Source: Muraenolepis orangiensis | Lineage: Eukaryota; Chordata; Actinopteri; Gadiformes; Muraenolepididae | Reading direction: 5' to 3' | NCBI GenBank assembly: GCA_027704905.1 | Contig: CM051005.1 | Coordinates: 26,946,682 to 27,010,681, forward strand | DNA length: 64,000 bases | Shown here: positions 20,240-33,461 of the stretch, piece by piece | Layout: the number at the start of each line of letters is the position of its first letter | How positions within the stretch are numbered: the first letter of the stretch is position 1 | Notes under the pieces: generated by a model | Databases searched by the model: none | Told to the model about the DNA's origin: nothing | The model's input: only the letters and a program-made list of their open reading frames with translations | Program-made: the position numbers and the translations under genes

Positions 20240-22640
20240 AGCAGCCCTGTCTCTACGAACTCCCACAGTGTATTTAGTTTACTTAGTTTACTTGTACTTT
20301 CTAACTAGTTTTTTTTTTGTATATTTAAGTAGTCACCATGTGTGTTATCACATATGATTGCCAAACACTCTTGGAATTACAGAACAATACAACCACAGAC
20401 AACGCAACAAAGGACTGGGACTTACCTGCGGAGATCCGGAGGGACAATGGAGAGTGTGGGGAGGGGAGCCCATTCCCCAACCGGAGCCACCGACAAACGT
20501 GCCCGTCGGAGAGGGTCCCATGGCGGCCTACTGATTAGGACACACCAAAGGGGATAAAAACAAGCCCTGCCGAGCATCCTCCTTGCCAACTTTCCAATCT
20601 CTTGCAATCAAGTCTGACTAACTTATGCCTGATGCGGGACATCAGGGAGTGTTGCGCCATGATTTTCATGGAAACGTGTCTGACCTCTCTTTGTTTCAAA
20701 CAGCTGTCAATCAAGTTTCGCCCCTTTTTTCTTACCAAGGGAAATCTCTTTTATTTTCATGGCGGTAGTGTACATCCAACCGCGGGCTGATGCGACCATC
20801 GCACTAGATCGCTATAACTGTACATCATAGCGGGGACTTCAACCACTATACTACCAAACTACTATAAACACACAGACAAGACTCTTGATCACTGCTATTC
20901 CACCATTAAGCACGCTTATCGCACTGTTGCTGGAAATCACGAGTGTTTTAAAGACCACTGACCTGGATGTGTATGCAGATCATGCCACAGCAAACATTAA
21001 CATGCTAGTGGAGGAATGCATCCCGACCAGGTCTGTTCACTCATTCCCGAACCGCAAATCATGGATTAATGCTGACATACGGAAAACCAAACAAAAACCA
21101 TCAAGAAGGGTAAATTGGATTACAAAAACAAATTGGAATTACAGTTCGGGGGCTCTGACACCAGAACTATATGGCAAGGTCATCTCAAACTACAAGTGGA
21201 GTTCAGGGGCAGTCACCAACAACGACCAACAAGCCTCAAATATCGTCCAGTGACATTTACACCGATAGCCATGGAGAAACTTGTCATGTTGCATATTATC
21301 TTTTCCATCCCTGAGTCTCTAGACCCACTCCAGTCTGCAAACAGACCAAACAGGTCTGTAGACTACGCCTTCTTCCTGGCACTACACACGGCCATGGAGC
21401 ACCTAGACAGGAGGGACACCTACGTCAGACTGCTGTTCATTCACTACAGCTCGGCGTTCAACATCATCGTTCCCTTCAAGCTGGTCCTGGGGACCTAGGT
21501 CTGGGTCTGGGCGCCCCATCTGTTACTGGATTATGGACTTCCTGAAGGGCAGGCCTCAAGTGGTGAAGATTGGGAGCAACATCTCATCCACTCTGGTCCT
21601 CAACATCGGAGCACCCCAAGGCTGCAGCCTCAGTCCCCGGCTGTACTCGCTGTACACACATGACTGTACTGCTACGCACAGCAAAATCTGGTTATTAAGT
21701 TTGCTGACGACACCACAGTCATCGGCCTAATCAGCGAGGATGACAAAACGGAGTACAGAGATGAGGTAGTCTGGCTGACACAATGGTGCATGGACAACAG
21801 CCTCGCACTGAATGTCATCAAGACTAAGGAGCTCATTGTGGACTGCAGAAGCCACCGGGGCACCCACTCCACCATCAGCCTCGACGGTAAACTGGTGGAT
21901 GTCGTCAGCTGTTTACGTTTCCTCGGGCTACAGATTTCAACAACCTGCATGGACCTGCAACACAGAGTTCATGCTAAAGAAGGCACACAAGCGTCTCTAT
22001 GCCCTGCGGTGCCTCAGGAGCAGAATAAGGAGAAGAATAGGCCAAGCAGTGGCTAGTGAACTATTACCGTGGCACTGAAGAGAGCGTCCTGACGAGTGGA
22101 GTGTGTGGTACGGCAACACCCCTGCACAGGACAACAATGTCCTCCAGAGGGTTGTGAGGACGGCAGAAAAGATCATCGGGTGAGCACTTCCATGCATTGA
22201 GGAGATCTTTAGGACCAGGTGTAGGAAGAAGGCCATGTCCATCACTAAGGACTGCAACCACCCTGGGAACCATCTATTTTACCCTACCCTACCGTCCGGT
22301 TGCCGACTACGCAGCACCCATACAAGGACTAGCAGGTTCAACGATAGTTTTTAATCCTCAGGCAGTGCACCTCCTGAACTGCTAGGAGTGCTGTCACTAT
22401 AATAACACTGTCAATAACATTACACTATCATATTTTGCTGGACTTTCTGGACTCATATTCATTACTCATTGCAGTAACTGTGCTGTATTCATGATGCTGC
22501 TGCACTACTGGCACTTTTAAATGCTTTTAAATGCTTTTGCACAATATAACACATGTACATATCATATCAACCATCAATAACTTTATTGTTGTTTTATGTT
22601 TATTTATTTATGGATTGTGTTTTAGAATTTCATGTTGTTG
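20240..22640 (+). pseudogene. Decayed LINE (CR1/L2/Rex supergroup)
   Basis: Many short frames add up to one LINE protein. Near 20480-20640 are remnants of the Arg-rich leader and the endonuclease start (LLIRTHQRG). At 20885-21253 is the linker (DLDVYADHATANIN...). RT pieces lie at 21240-21498 (YSSAFNIIVP, where the active family has D-x-SSAFNT), 21533-21730 (GAPQGCSLSPRLYSLYTHD) and 21700-21950 (SLALNVIKTKELIVDCR). The C-terminal tail lies at about 22080-22385. Most of the endonuclease is deleted, and stops and frameshifts abound. The 3' end has no clear repeat tail. The same 3' segment recurs at 27365-28490. Confidence 0.8.
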
Positions 22641-23280
22641 GAGGGAGTGGGGAGAAAGCATTCCAATGTATTTGTTGCAAATGGCAAACAATTCATGAAT
22701 CTTGAGAGCAGGCCTCTAACAGTGTATAGGCATTTATCTCACATAGCAGCGATTATGCCAAAACTCGAAGGAGAAGTACTCGGATTGTGGGTGAATCCCA
22801 CCGCAATTGACACACCTACGGGATCGGAAGGAGCAAACGCTTCCTATCCCAAACTCGACACCTCCGTGTAAGCACGAAGAACGAAATAGCATAAAGTTTT
22901 GTTTCGCCTGTCTCCATTTCATATGACAAACCCACCCACCCACCACCACCACCGGAGCAGAGTTAACCGTGCCTGTCTCAGGGAATCCACAGAGATGAGT
23001 GAAGTCAGGACCACTCACTCTGTTCACAGAGACGCAGCGCTGTCTTGCCAGATATGCTCTGGGAGCAGGAGATGAATGCCTAATGCCTAAAGTGCGAGTC
23101 TCTAGACGGAGTGTGATTTAGGAATAGACGCCACAGCCAGGAGTACTGGTTCCTCCTCCTCCTCCCCCTCTGCTCGGGATGCGCTCCGACGCTGCAGACA
23201 CTGGGAGACCATGCAGTCTGCTGTTCCCTAACTTTTATCTCTTTCCTTTAGTTAGTTATGTCTCTCCTGTCTCCATGTCT
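22641..23280. other. Unassigned stretch, no gene seen
   Basis: No family resemblance. One 79-codon frame (22632-22871) overlaps the LINE end and resembles nothing known. A CCT-rich patch lies near 23151-23170. Confidence 0.4.
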
Positions 23281-23290
23281 CTCTATTTCT

Positions 23291-23416
<126 letters not shown>

Positions 23417-23559
23417 TAATCCAAGCTGTGTAAAAAGCCAGAGTGGAAGCCTTTAATAAGGAAGAAAACTGGAAGAGACAATTAAGGATTCATACCCGGA
23501 GGCTTTTAAGAATACATATATCTGTCTACGTCTATCTCTCTCTCTCTATATATACATAG

Positions 23560-24555
<996 letters not shown>

Positions 24556-24772
24556 GACGGCATGATGGCTCAGTCTGTTGGGACTTGGCTTGGGAAGTGG
24601 AAGGTCGCCGGTTCAAGTCCCTGAAACACAGTGGGTGCACACTGCAGAGGTTCCCTTGAGCAAGGCACCAGACCCCTACACTGCTCCTAATACGAGGATG
24701 GGTTAAAGAAACACATTTCACTGTGTGTGTACATATATATGACCAATAAAGAGGATTCAATCCTCTAGATTT
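24556..24772 (+). mobile_element. tRNA-derived SINE
   Basis: Pol III promoter elements are visible: an A box (tggctcagtctgttggg, near 24565) and a B box (ggttcaagtccc, near 24610). The body shares the segment tcctaatacgaggatgggtt and the tail gaccaataaagaggattc with the SINE at 61328-61583, so both belong to one family. Confidence 0.8.
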
Positions 24773-24959
24773 AGATGTGTTATACATGTGATATTGTAAT
24801 ACTGTGTCCTACTAATATGTACCATGCTTTTACGTTTATATGCATTATTTTATATGTAAATATAAAATCCAGACATAAACAAAGCCATGTCGATGCTATA
24901 AAATACGTGCTGACACACAAAGAAGCACACACACGCACACATATGCACACACACACACG

Positions 24960-25106
<147 letters not shown>

Positions 25107-25206
25107 CCCTGGGTTGCATGTGGTACAGGAGCATAAAGTAGTTCCTTGTTGGTGTAATGGTGTTGGGCCGAGACAGGCAGACAGATCACAAGGGGGTCCG
25201 ACCGCT

Positions 25207-25460
25207 GGCCTCCATCCCTCCTGAATCACCAGTCAGAACCTCTGGCCTCCATCCCTCCTGAATCACCGGTCAGAACCTCTGGCCTCCATCCCTCCTGAAT
25301 CACCAGTCAGAACTGCTGGCCTCCAACCCTCCGAAATCATCGGTAAGAAACGCTGATCTCCATCCCTCCTGAATCATCGGTAAGAAACGCTGGCCTCCAT
25401 CCCTCCTGAATCATCGGTAAGAAACGCTGGCCTCCATCCCTCCTGAATCACCGGTCAGAC
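25207..25460. repeat. 37-bp minisatellite, about seven units
   Basis: Unit ctggcctccatccctcctga followed by atcaccggtcagaacct. The spacing between successive units is 37 bp (25207, 25244, 25281, 25318 and so on). Units near 25318-25430 carry a shared variant (atcatcggtaagaaacg), which shows local spread of a variant. Confidence 0.95.
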
Positions 25461-26831
25461 ATCGTCCACTTGATACCCAAATACAGGCAGAAACTAAAAC
25501 TCTCTAAGCCTGTGGTCAGGTCTTTCAAGTCTTTCTAGCGAGGCCCAGCAGAAAACTAGCGCCATGTTGGATAATGCTGGCGGCGGCGCAGAGGGTTTTC
25601 AATGGGTGATAGAGGCTGCAGGGGGTGATCTAGATGTGTACGCAGACATTGTGACGTCATTCATTAGCCACTCTGAGAATGTTTGTGTACCATCTCGCGC
25701 CAGAGTTCATTACAATAAGGACAAACCCTGGTTCTCAGTAAAACTCAGGAAGATCAGGCTGTTGAAGGAAAAAGCACGGAAGAGTGGGGACAAGGACCTG
25801 TTTAAGGAGCCAAGTACACATACTGCAATGCCATCAAGGAGGCCAGCCGACGCTACTCTGAAAAACTCCAACATCAGATCTCAGATGGCCAATCATCCTC
25901 TGTCTGGAAAGGCCTCCGACAGATCACAAACTACAAACCGAAGACCCCCAACGACTTGCCAATGACCTCAACAAGTTTTACTGCATATTTAAAACACAAT
26001 GGACACCCCTCCCCCCACACCCATCAACCCCTTCCACCCAACGCCCACCACCCTCCCCCCCACATCCATCAATCAATTCCATACGCTCTGCAGAGAGAGT
26101 GATCAGCTGCAACTTGCCTTCTCTCTAGACCCTTCATGACTCCAGGGCCCTAAAGCGGGCCAGAAAGATTATGGCTGAACACCTCACCCAGGCCACAGTC
26201 TCTTTGCACTGAACCCCTCCGGCGGCAGGAGGCTGTGGGCCATCAGGTCAAGAACTGTACGCCACAAACAGAGCTTCTTCCCCTCGGCCTCCAGCCTCGT
26301 CAACGAGGCCCGCCTCCCCCTCTGAACATCCCCCCCACCCCTACCCCCCCCCCACCCACTGGACACAGCCCTCATACACACATATATTCACACATAAATA
26401 TTTATACTTAGATTTAGATTTAGATTAAAATGCTAAATTTGCACTGGACTTAGTCCACTCACTGAACATTTTTGTACATATTGTTTTGCCTTGTATTGTT
26501 TTTGTCTTGTTCTGTTTTGTCTGGACCCCTCTCACCCAGGCCCCAAACCTCTCCCCTCCGGCAGGAGGCTCCCCCCGACCCCCCCCCCCACTGGACCCAG
26601 CCCTCATACACCCACACATACACTCATACAGACCAATATTTGTATTTATATTTATATTTATATTTACATTTAGACTAATGCTAAATTTGCACAGGACTTA
26701 TTGTTTTGCCTTGTCTGTACTGTTTTGTTTTGCACGTTACTGTGTTGCTCCGGACCCATGTCAAATTCCTATGTGTGTTTTTACAACGGTATATGGCAAT
26801 AAACCACTTTCTGATTCTGATTCTGATTCTG
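25461..26831 (+). pseudogene. Decayed LINE, linker and 3' end only
   Basis: From about 25461 a frame reads VHLIPKYRQKLKL and then DLDVYADIVTSFISHSENVCVPSRA... (25564-25965), the linker between endonuclease and RT of a fish CR1/L2-type LINE. The RT is deleted. From about 26195 the C-terminal tail resumes (SGGRRLWAIRSRTVRHKQ, then SFFPSASSLVNEARLPL). The 3' UTR contains an imperfect internal duplication (about 26345-26470 and 26585-26700) and ends with AATAAA followed by (TGATTC)n. Confidence 0.72.
26796..26831 (+). terminator. LINE poly(A) signal and (TGATTC)n tail
   Basis: The sequence gcaataaaccactttctga is followed by repeats of ttctga. A short tandem tail instead of poly(A) is typical of CR1/L2/Rex elements. 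Confidence 0.8.
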
Positions 26832-27364
26832 ATAACACGTGCCCAACAAGTGGGCCAAGCCATATTCAGTCAGTGGCACTCACAAAGCCACGGCTGACAC
26901 ACCACTGGAAGGTATGTGCTTTATGTCAGCCACCCCGCTAAGGAAATTGTACACAATGTGTTTCCGTGACTGTGAAATGACTGTGGGCAAGAGGATATTA
27001 AACCTCAATTGGAGAACAGTGATAAGCGGTCCACATTTGCCATTGATTTGGGCATCGTGTCAACTACTAAATCCCACCGTCGTCCACCAGAATGGTTCAG
27101 CCCAACGCTTTATTACTTTATTACTATAATAGATGAACAACATGTATGTGTGTTTATTTGCAGAGTGTACAATGACATATAATCATCAATAATTACATAT
27201 CTGAGAAAATAGGGGGGGGGTGGGGGAACCACAAAACAACAAGAGTAAACCTACCTGCCGCGTAGGGTAGACCTGCCGCTACATGGCAAGCTAGCTGGCG
27301 CACACAAGAAGGCACAGTGTTACGAGGTGAAGTGGTGGCGATATCCTTATTTAAAGGGTTGATG
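26832..27364. other. Unassigned stretch, no gene seen
   Basis: No coding or element signature I recognise. A G-run (about 27210-27224) is the only low-complexity feature. Confidence 0.4.
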
Positions 27365-28493
27365 AACGGTGGCTAGTGAACTTTTACCGTGGCACTGTAG
27401 AGGGCGTCCAGACGAGTGGTGTCACTATGTGGTATGTCAACACCACTGCACAGGACAAGCAAGCCATCCAGTGTCCTGAGGACGGCAGAAAAGATCATCA
27501 GGTGTGCACTTCCATGCATTGAGGAGATCTTTAGGACCAGTCAGAAGAAGGCCAACTATTGTGATTCCAGCATCCCACCACTCTCCTCTCCAGCCAAGCT
27601 CCTCTGCCTCCCCCTCGTGTCCACCTGGGGTTACTACACCCAGGAGAACACCGCCCCAGAAGACCATAGTCACGTCAGCGCACCTGTTCCCAATTCCCAA
27701 TCAGACTCCCTATTTAGACTCCGCTCCCCCGTCGCTCATTACCAGAACTTTCCCGTTGTTACGACCTGAGACTCTCTAGCAATACTCTTCCGTGTTTTCC
27801 CCGTGAAGACCCTGTCGCAATCTCCCGTGGTTTCCTGGTATTTCCTTGTTGGACTCTTTTTCTAGTTGGACTTTTCTACAACGATTTTTACCCCCCTGGA
27901 GGTTTTTGTGTTCGTTTGGACTTCAGCCTTCTCCCACATCACATTATCCAACTATATTGTTTGGATTACCATTTTGTACTCACGTAAGTCGCTTTACACA
28001 TTGTATTGATTCCATCCGTAATTTACACACACATAGTCGATCGTTCACACCTCATAGCATTATATTGGAGACACCTATGGGTTTTAAACTCCTTTTTGCC
28101 TCTGACTCTGTTTGTACTACCCCGGGGTTCCGCAAGCAACCGTCCATGTGTGGCCTAACACCATCTCCATCACAAAGGACCACAACCACCCTGGGCACCA
28201 TCTCTTCTCCCCCCTACCGTCCGGTCGCCGGTTCCACAGCATCCGTATAAGGACTACCAGGTTCAAAGACAGTTTTTATCCACAGGCAGTGTGCCTACTG
28301 AACTGCTGGGAGTGCTGCCACTATCATAACATTGTCATCCATATATTACATTAAATTACACTATCATTATTTTGCTGGACTTTCTGGACTCATTACAGCC
28401 TCTGCACTGTACTGCACTGTATTCATGATGCTGCTGCACTACTGGCACTTTAACATGTTTTTTTAAATGCTTTTTGCATAATTCCAAAACATG
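27365..28493 (+). pseudogene. LINE 3' remnant split by a 600-bp insert
   Basis: 27370-27555 and about 28165-28490 are, respectively, the RT C-terminus and 3' UTR of the LINE at 20240-22640 (compare gatctttaggaccag at 22205 and 27528, and gaactgctgggagtgctg at 28298 with its counterpart near 22376). Between them lies about 600 bp unrelated to that LINE (27558-28160). The insert has a T-rich second half and resembles LTR sequence of fish Ty3/gypsy elements in style, but I could not define its ends. Confidence 0.7.
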
Positions 28494-28558
28494 TACGAGT
28501 GAGTCACAGTCATCATATCATCAGTCACGGATGATATGATGACTGTGAATCACTCGTA
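28494..28558. repeat. Near-perfect 29-bp inverted repeat, 7-nt loop
   Basis: Left arm 28494-28522 and right arm 28530-28558 are reverse complements with one mismatch, separated by agtcacg. The arm begins tacgagtgagtcacagtcat. It lies at the end of the decayed LINE and has no counterpart at the matching point of the related copy near 22555. Confidence 0.95.
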
Positions 28559-28662
28559 GAAAACAAAGTAAAGTTGTTGGAAAAACGACCATCTTACTAC
28601 AGATACAGATATGGACACATTTTTTGTTGTTGTTATTATTATCATTAAAAACTTCACACTAC
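28559..28662. other. Short AT-rich spacer
   Basis: Nothing recognisable between the hairpin and the LTR-like repeat. Confidence 0.4.
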
Positions 28663-29361
<699 letters not shown>

Positions 29362-29496
29362 AAACAACAATTATCTGTATAGATCACCATGAGGTCCCAT
29401 GTTACAGAACGCAAATGATCGCATTGTGTAGAGATGTATGCTAGTTTAAGGCATCATATCCCACTATATAGCTGCTGCTTTTCAAAAATGCACAAA
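29362..29496. other. Short unassigned spacer
   Basis: No feature seen. Confidence 0.4.
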
Positions 29497-29573
29497 TGCA
29501 CACACACACACACACACAGCAAAGACACACATCTATCATGTGTGTCTTTGCTGTGTGTGTGTGTGTGTGTGTG
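29497..29573. repeat. Inverted repeat joining (CA)n to (TG)n
   Basis: Left arm 29497-29532 (CA tract then gcaaagacacacat) and right arm from 29538 (atgtgtgtctttgc then TG tract) are reverse complements of about 35 bp with a ctatc loop. The CA strand switches to TG across a 14-bp unique core, so this is an inverted duplication rather than chance pairing of a single microsatellite. Confidence 0.92.
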
Positions 29574-29747
29574 CTCGTGTGCATGTGTTTGCGTGTGTGT
29601 ATGTGTGTGTGGGTGTACGTGTGTGTGTGTTTGTGTGTGTTTGTGTGTGTGTGTGTGTATGTGTGTGCGTTCTTGCGTGTGTGTGTGTGTCTGCGTGTGC
29701 GTTTGCATGCGTGCATGTGTGTGTGTGTGCATTTGTGCCTGCGTGTG

Positions 29748-29786
<39 letters not shown>

Positions 29787-29970
29787 ATGTGTGTGTGTGT
29801 GTGTGTGTGAGTGTGTGCGTGTGTGCCTGCGTGTGCGTGTGCATGCGTGCGTGCGTGTGTGTGTGTGCGTGTGCTTGTGTGCCTGCGTGTGTGTGTGTGT
29901 ATGTGTGCGTGCGTGTTTGTGTGCGTCTGTGTGTGTGTGCGCGTGCATGTGCGTGCTTGCATGTGTGAGT
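29574..29970. repeat. Interrupted (TG)n cluster
   Basis: About 400 bp of TG repeat with frequent C/A interruptions (gcgtgc, gtatgt). The long Cys-Val frames are artefacts. Confidence 0.95.
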
Positions 29971-30149
29971 ACACTTTAGTGCAGCAAACTGCTTGAATGG
30001 AGGGAAAGGCAGATTTGCTTCATCTGCTGTTTTCTGTGTGTCTCTCTCAAAGAGAGAGAGAGAGACCCGGTAAATGACAAAACTCTCCCCAGTCTCTTCC
30101 CGCCACAGGTTGCCGACGGCAACCACGAACACACTTTCCCCATTTCTCA
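29971..30149. other. Unassigned spacer with a GA run
   Basis: Contains a short (GA)n at 30049-30065. Nothing else is seen. Confidence 0.4.
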
Positions 30150-30660
30150 TCATAATGAGATCTCCTCCCTAAAACTCTTTAATTTACACGAGCCGAGAGC
30201 CTTTTTTTAAGAATCCGATATCCTCAGTTTTGCGAGGAGTAGGAGGAGGAGGAGGAGGAGGAGGGAGGAGGGGGGGGGGGGAAGCCTAAAATATGATGCC
30301 TACTGGCGACAAAATGATGGCCCCTGAGACGAGGAAGCTCATAAAATACTATATTATAAAACAGTCATTAGCTGCGCCGCGGCCACTTCCATTAGAGAGA
30401 TAGCCTCATTCTGGAAGATACCTCGCTCACGATTTATTTCCCTTCGTTTCACGTAAGAGTGAAATATAGGATTCCGTATCAAATCCCTCAAATGGGACAG
30501 TTATTTACAGGTATATTCCATTTGGTGGCCATCTTGGTAATTAGGAGAAGCCCATTGCACGTACACGCTAATGGAAAAAAGCTTTATTCTACTAGCTCCT
30601 GACGGACGTCGCGCAAGCTTTATGCAAGAAGCTAAATTGACCAAATCGAAAGAAACGCAA
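30150..30660. other. Single-copy-looking non-coding DNA, candidate conserved element
   Basis: Apart from a GGA/G-run at 30239-30281, this stretch has balanced composition, no open frames and no resemblance to the mobile elements around it. It contains homeodomain-type cores (gtaattagg near 30537, ttcattagag-like near 30391) and a YY1-like gccatcttgg (near 30528). That style is typical of vertebrate conserved non-coding elements, but conservation cannot be judged here. Confidence 0.3.
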
Positions 30661-30989
30661 TTTTACATCATTTGAGCCACGGTTAGAGAACACAGACAGA
30701 GAACCATACAGAAAGAGAGAGAGAGAGAGATCGGGTGATCGGGTCTGCACACAGCAATATAAATAAATAAACAGACCTCTCCGCACAGCGATTTATCCGT
30801 CTGTGAGTCATCTCAAAGAGAGAACAGAAATCAATGTGGTGGCAGGTATGTTCCAGGCTGTAGATGGAAGATGGAGGACGTGGTGGGATACAAACTGCAT
30901 GGGGGTAGACATGCATCTCCAGGGCAGAGGCCGTGTGCACAGTAGTCCAGGTAAATAAATCCAGCCCAGGTAACTCATATACACCAACA

Positions 30990-30992
<3 letters not shown>

Positions 30993-31030
<38 letters not shown>

Positions 31031-31033
31031 AAC

Positions 31034-31080
<47 letters not shown>
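30993..31080. repeat. (CA)n pair with an interrupted duplicate
   Basis: Two CA tracts separated by accaaccgtac, each flanked by accaac.-tacac, so the whole block looks locally duplicated (a third partial copy at 31078-31094). Confidence 0.9.
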
Positions 31081-31141
31081 CAACCTTACACACGCAGAAA
31101 TATTCTGTCCCATTCTACTCTGTCCCTGCCTTGTTTCCCAA

Positions 31142-32478
31142 CAATGGTTGATGCTGGTCTAGGGAGAGAGGGCAATGATACTGTATGTGACCTCACTGGC
31201 CACAACGCCAACAGGTCTGGGACTGTGGGTCTGGGGAGATGCGGCTTGTCTGTGTCACTAGGAGTCTCGGGGTCAGTCGGAGGGGAGCTGGTGGCTTGGG
31301 GTAGCCAGGTAAGGGCTGATGGGGCTTTGGTTCCAAGCCCTCCTCAAAAATCTGTTTAACCTCCTGTGCTCTCTCCAGGGCCTCCTCCTAGGAGAGCGGG
31401 TTAGAGAGGTGGACCTGCTGTCGTTGAGTATGTGGGGTCAGCCCACTGACCAAGGCCTCTTTTGCCCGGATGAACCGCTGTTCCTCATTGAACTCAGGAA
31501 ACGCTCTACGGACCGCATAGACCCCTAGCTTCTCACCCCTCTGGTGCACTCGCTCGTTGAACTGTCGCCTAGCAGCTGCTTGTGAGGTTGGTTCCCCAAA
31601 CGGTCTCTTTATAGCCCAAGCTATAGATTGAGAGTTGCTCATCTCCACATCCTAGAGGTTAAGCAGTACCCTCCTAGCATCTTCATCCAGGGCCACGGCC
31701 AGTTGAACTGCACTCTCAGTTCTGCCCCACTGTTTAGCTCTGGCTATGAGTTGGAATTGTGTCCAGTATGTTTCCCACTTTGTGTTGCCATCATAGCAAA
31801 CCACCCTGACCGGGTCTCATTTATTTTTAATGGTGACGGAATAACTCCTGCCAAGGCAGTAGTTAGAGCGTTGGAAAGAGCAGCAGTGAATAACTGCGTG
31901 GGGTCTACAGGGGCATGAGCGGCAAGAGGGGGAGAAGGGTTGGTTTGGTTCAGCCCCAGCCCAGGGGTAGCAGGTATCACTCTGGGTTGGGTCCCCCCTT
32001 ATGTGATTTTCCCACTAATGTGGTTAACATGGGACCCAGACACACCAGCCACTGCTTTGTCTGGAGCTAAATGCTGGCTAGCATCAGAGGAGTTGGTTAA
32101 CAGTAGCTGTGGGGTTACCATCTCCAAGCTGGGCTAAAGAGTTAACAGAGCCAGGTGGGTTATCTTTAGTTCGTTCCTCTGAGCACATTTCACTGAATCG
32201 TTTCCAGCCATCGTTTATGCCCATCCAAAGCCTCCCCTACCTTCCTCCGCTGTTCATCCTTGTCCACTAGGTTGTAGGCTTCCGCCCCCTCGTTCTCCGT
32301 TCCCGCATCAGACTCATCTTCCGACATCCCTGCTTGCTCTGACTGTTTCGCGAGTCCACTGTGTCGCATCACTTTCACTCTTCTCTCCGATGCTGGAGGA
32401 GTTAACATTCCTCTCGCGTCCATCGTCTCTATCCAGCTAGCTATCGGTGACGTAAGCAAATCCCACTTCTGACACCAA
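31142..32478 (-). pseudogene. Ty3/gypsy gag, decayed
   Basis: The reading direction runs away from the LTR at 32479. The gag ATG is at 32423 (MDARGMLTPPASERR...). The first frame stops at 32190 and later fragments carry the gag core (31388-31648, RRQFNERVHQRGEKLGVYA style) and a Pro/Ala-rich linker (31744-31980). Stops and frameshifts are frequent. No zinc knuckle, protease or pol is present. The element is truncated near 31140. Confidence 0.65.
32466..32477 (-). promoter_or_regulatory. Retrotransposon primer-binding site
   Basis: Minus strand TGGTGTCAGAAG starts one base inside the LTR end. The same core (tggtgtcagaag) follows the LTR at 62663, which supports its role as a tRNA primer site. 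Confidence 0.7.
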
Positions 32479-32858
32479 TGTGACACTTTAGCGATGGTAG
32501 CCAGCTTGATACAGAAGCGGCTCCTGCCGCAGCTCACAACTAACCCGGGGGTTGAAATGTCCACTCTTAAAACAATAAACCTGGGAGGCAAGCCCAAATC
32601 GTTATTCATCCACAAAAAGTAATGTGTGTCTCTCACACACACTCCCCACACCCGTCCTTTTCCCACTCTCGCTCCCACTCCCGTTCCAACTCCTGCGTGA
32701 CTCTCTAACTCACGTTCACACGCAACCCGCTACACCCTCCCCCCTAGCACTCACAGCCAATCACCCTCTATAGTGGACACTTTCCCCCAGACACACACAT
32801 ACAACACCCAATGAGCTCCCAAACCCCTGTGGCCTGGCACATAGCGGGCCAGGCCACA
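32479..32858 (-). repeat. Ty3/gypsy 5' LTR, about 380 bp
   Basis: It lies directly upstream of the primer site and gag. Plus-strand ends read TGTGAC...GGCCACA, matching TG...CA. The outer end is uncertain by about 20 bp, because a hairpin (32826-32860) offers a second possible end at 32841. The matching 3' LTR is not in the window. Confidence 0.6.
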
Positions 32859-32860
32859 GG
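32826..32860. repeat. 13-bp perfect hairpin at the LTR edge
   Basis: Arms cctgtggcctggc (32826-32838) and gccaggccacagg (32848-32860) with a 9-nt loop. Confidence 0.95.
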
Positions 32861-32886
32861 GTTACAGTATTATTGTGAGATGTTCA

Positions 32887-32918
32887 GCAGCTCCTCTGAA
32901 CAGATTCAGAGGAGCTGC
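32887..32918. repeat. 14-bp perfect hairpin, 4-nt loop
   Basis: Arms gcagctcctctgaa (32887-32900) and ttcagaggagctgc (32905-32918) around caga. It is the second perfect hairpin within 95 bp. Confidence 0.95.
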
Positions 32919-32949
32919 GTTGCAGCTTATCTTATAGTTCATTGGTCTT

Positions 32950-33459
<510 letters not shown>

Positions 33460-33461
<2 letters not shown>

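Noticed and set aside
22632..22871. 79-codon frame after the LINE
   Set aside because: Overlaps the LINE end, matches no family and has no coding support.
25207..25460. Direct repeats of about 37 bp that might suggest a CRISPR array
   Set aside because: Units are contiguous with no unique spacers, and this is a vertebrate genome.
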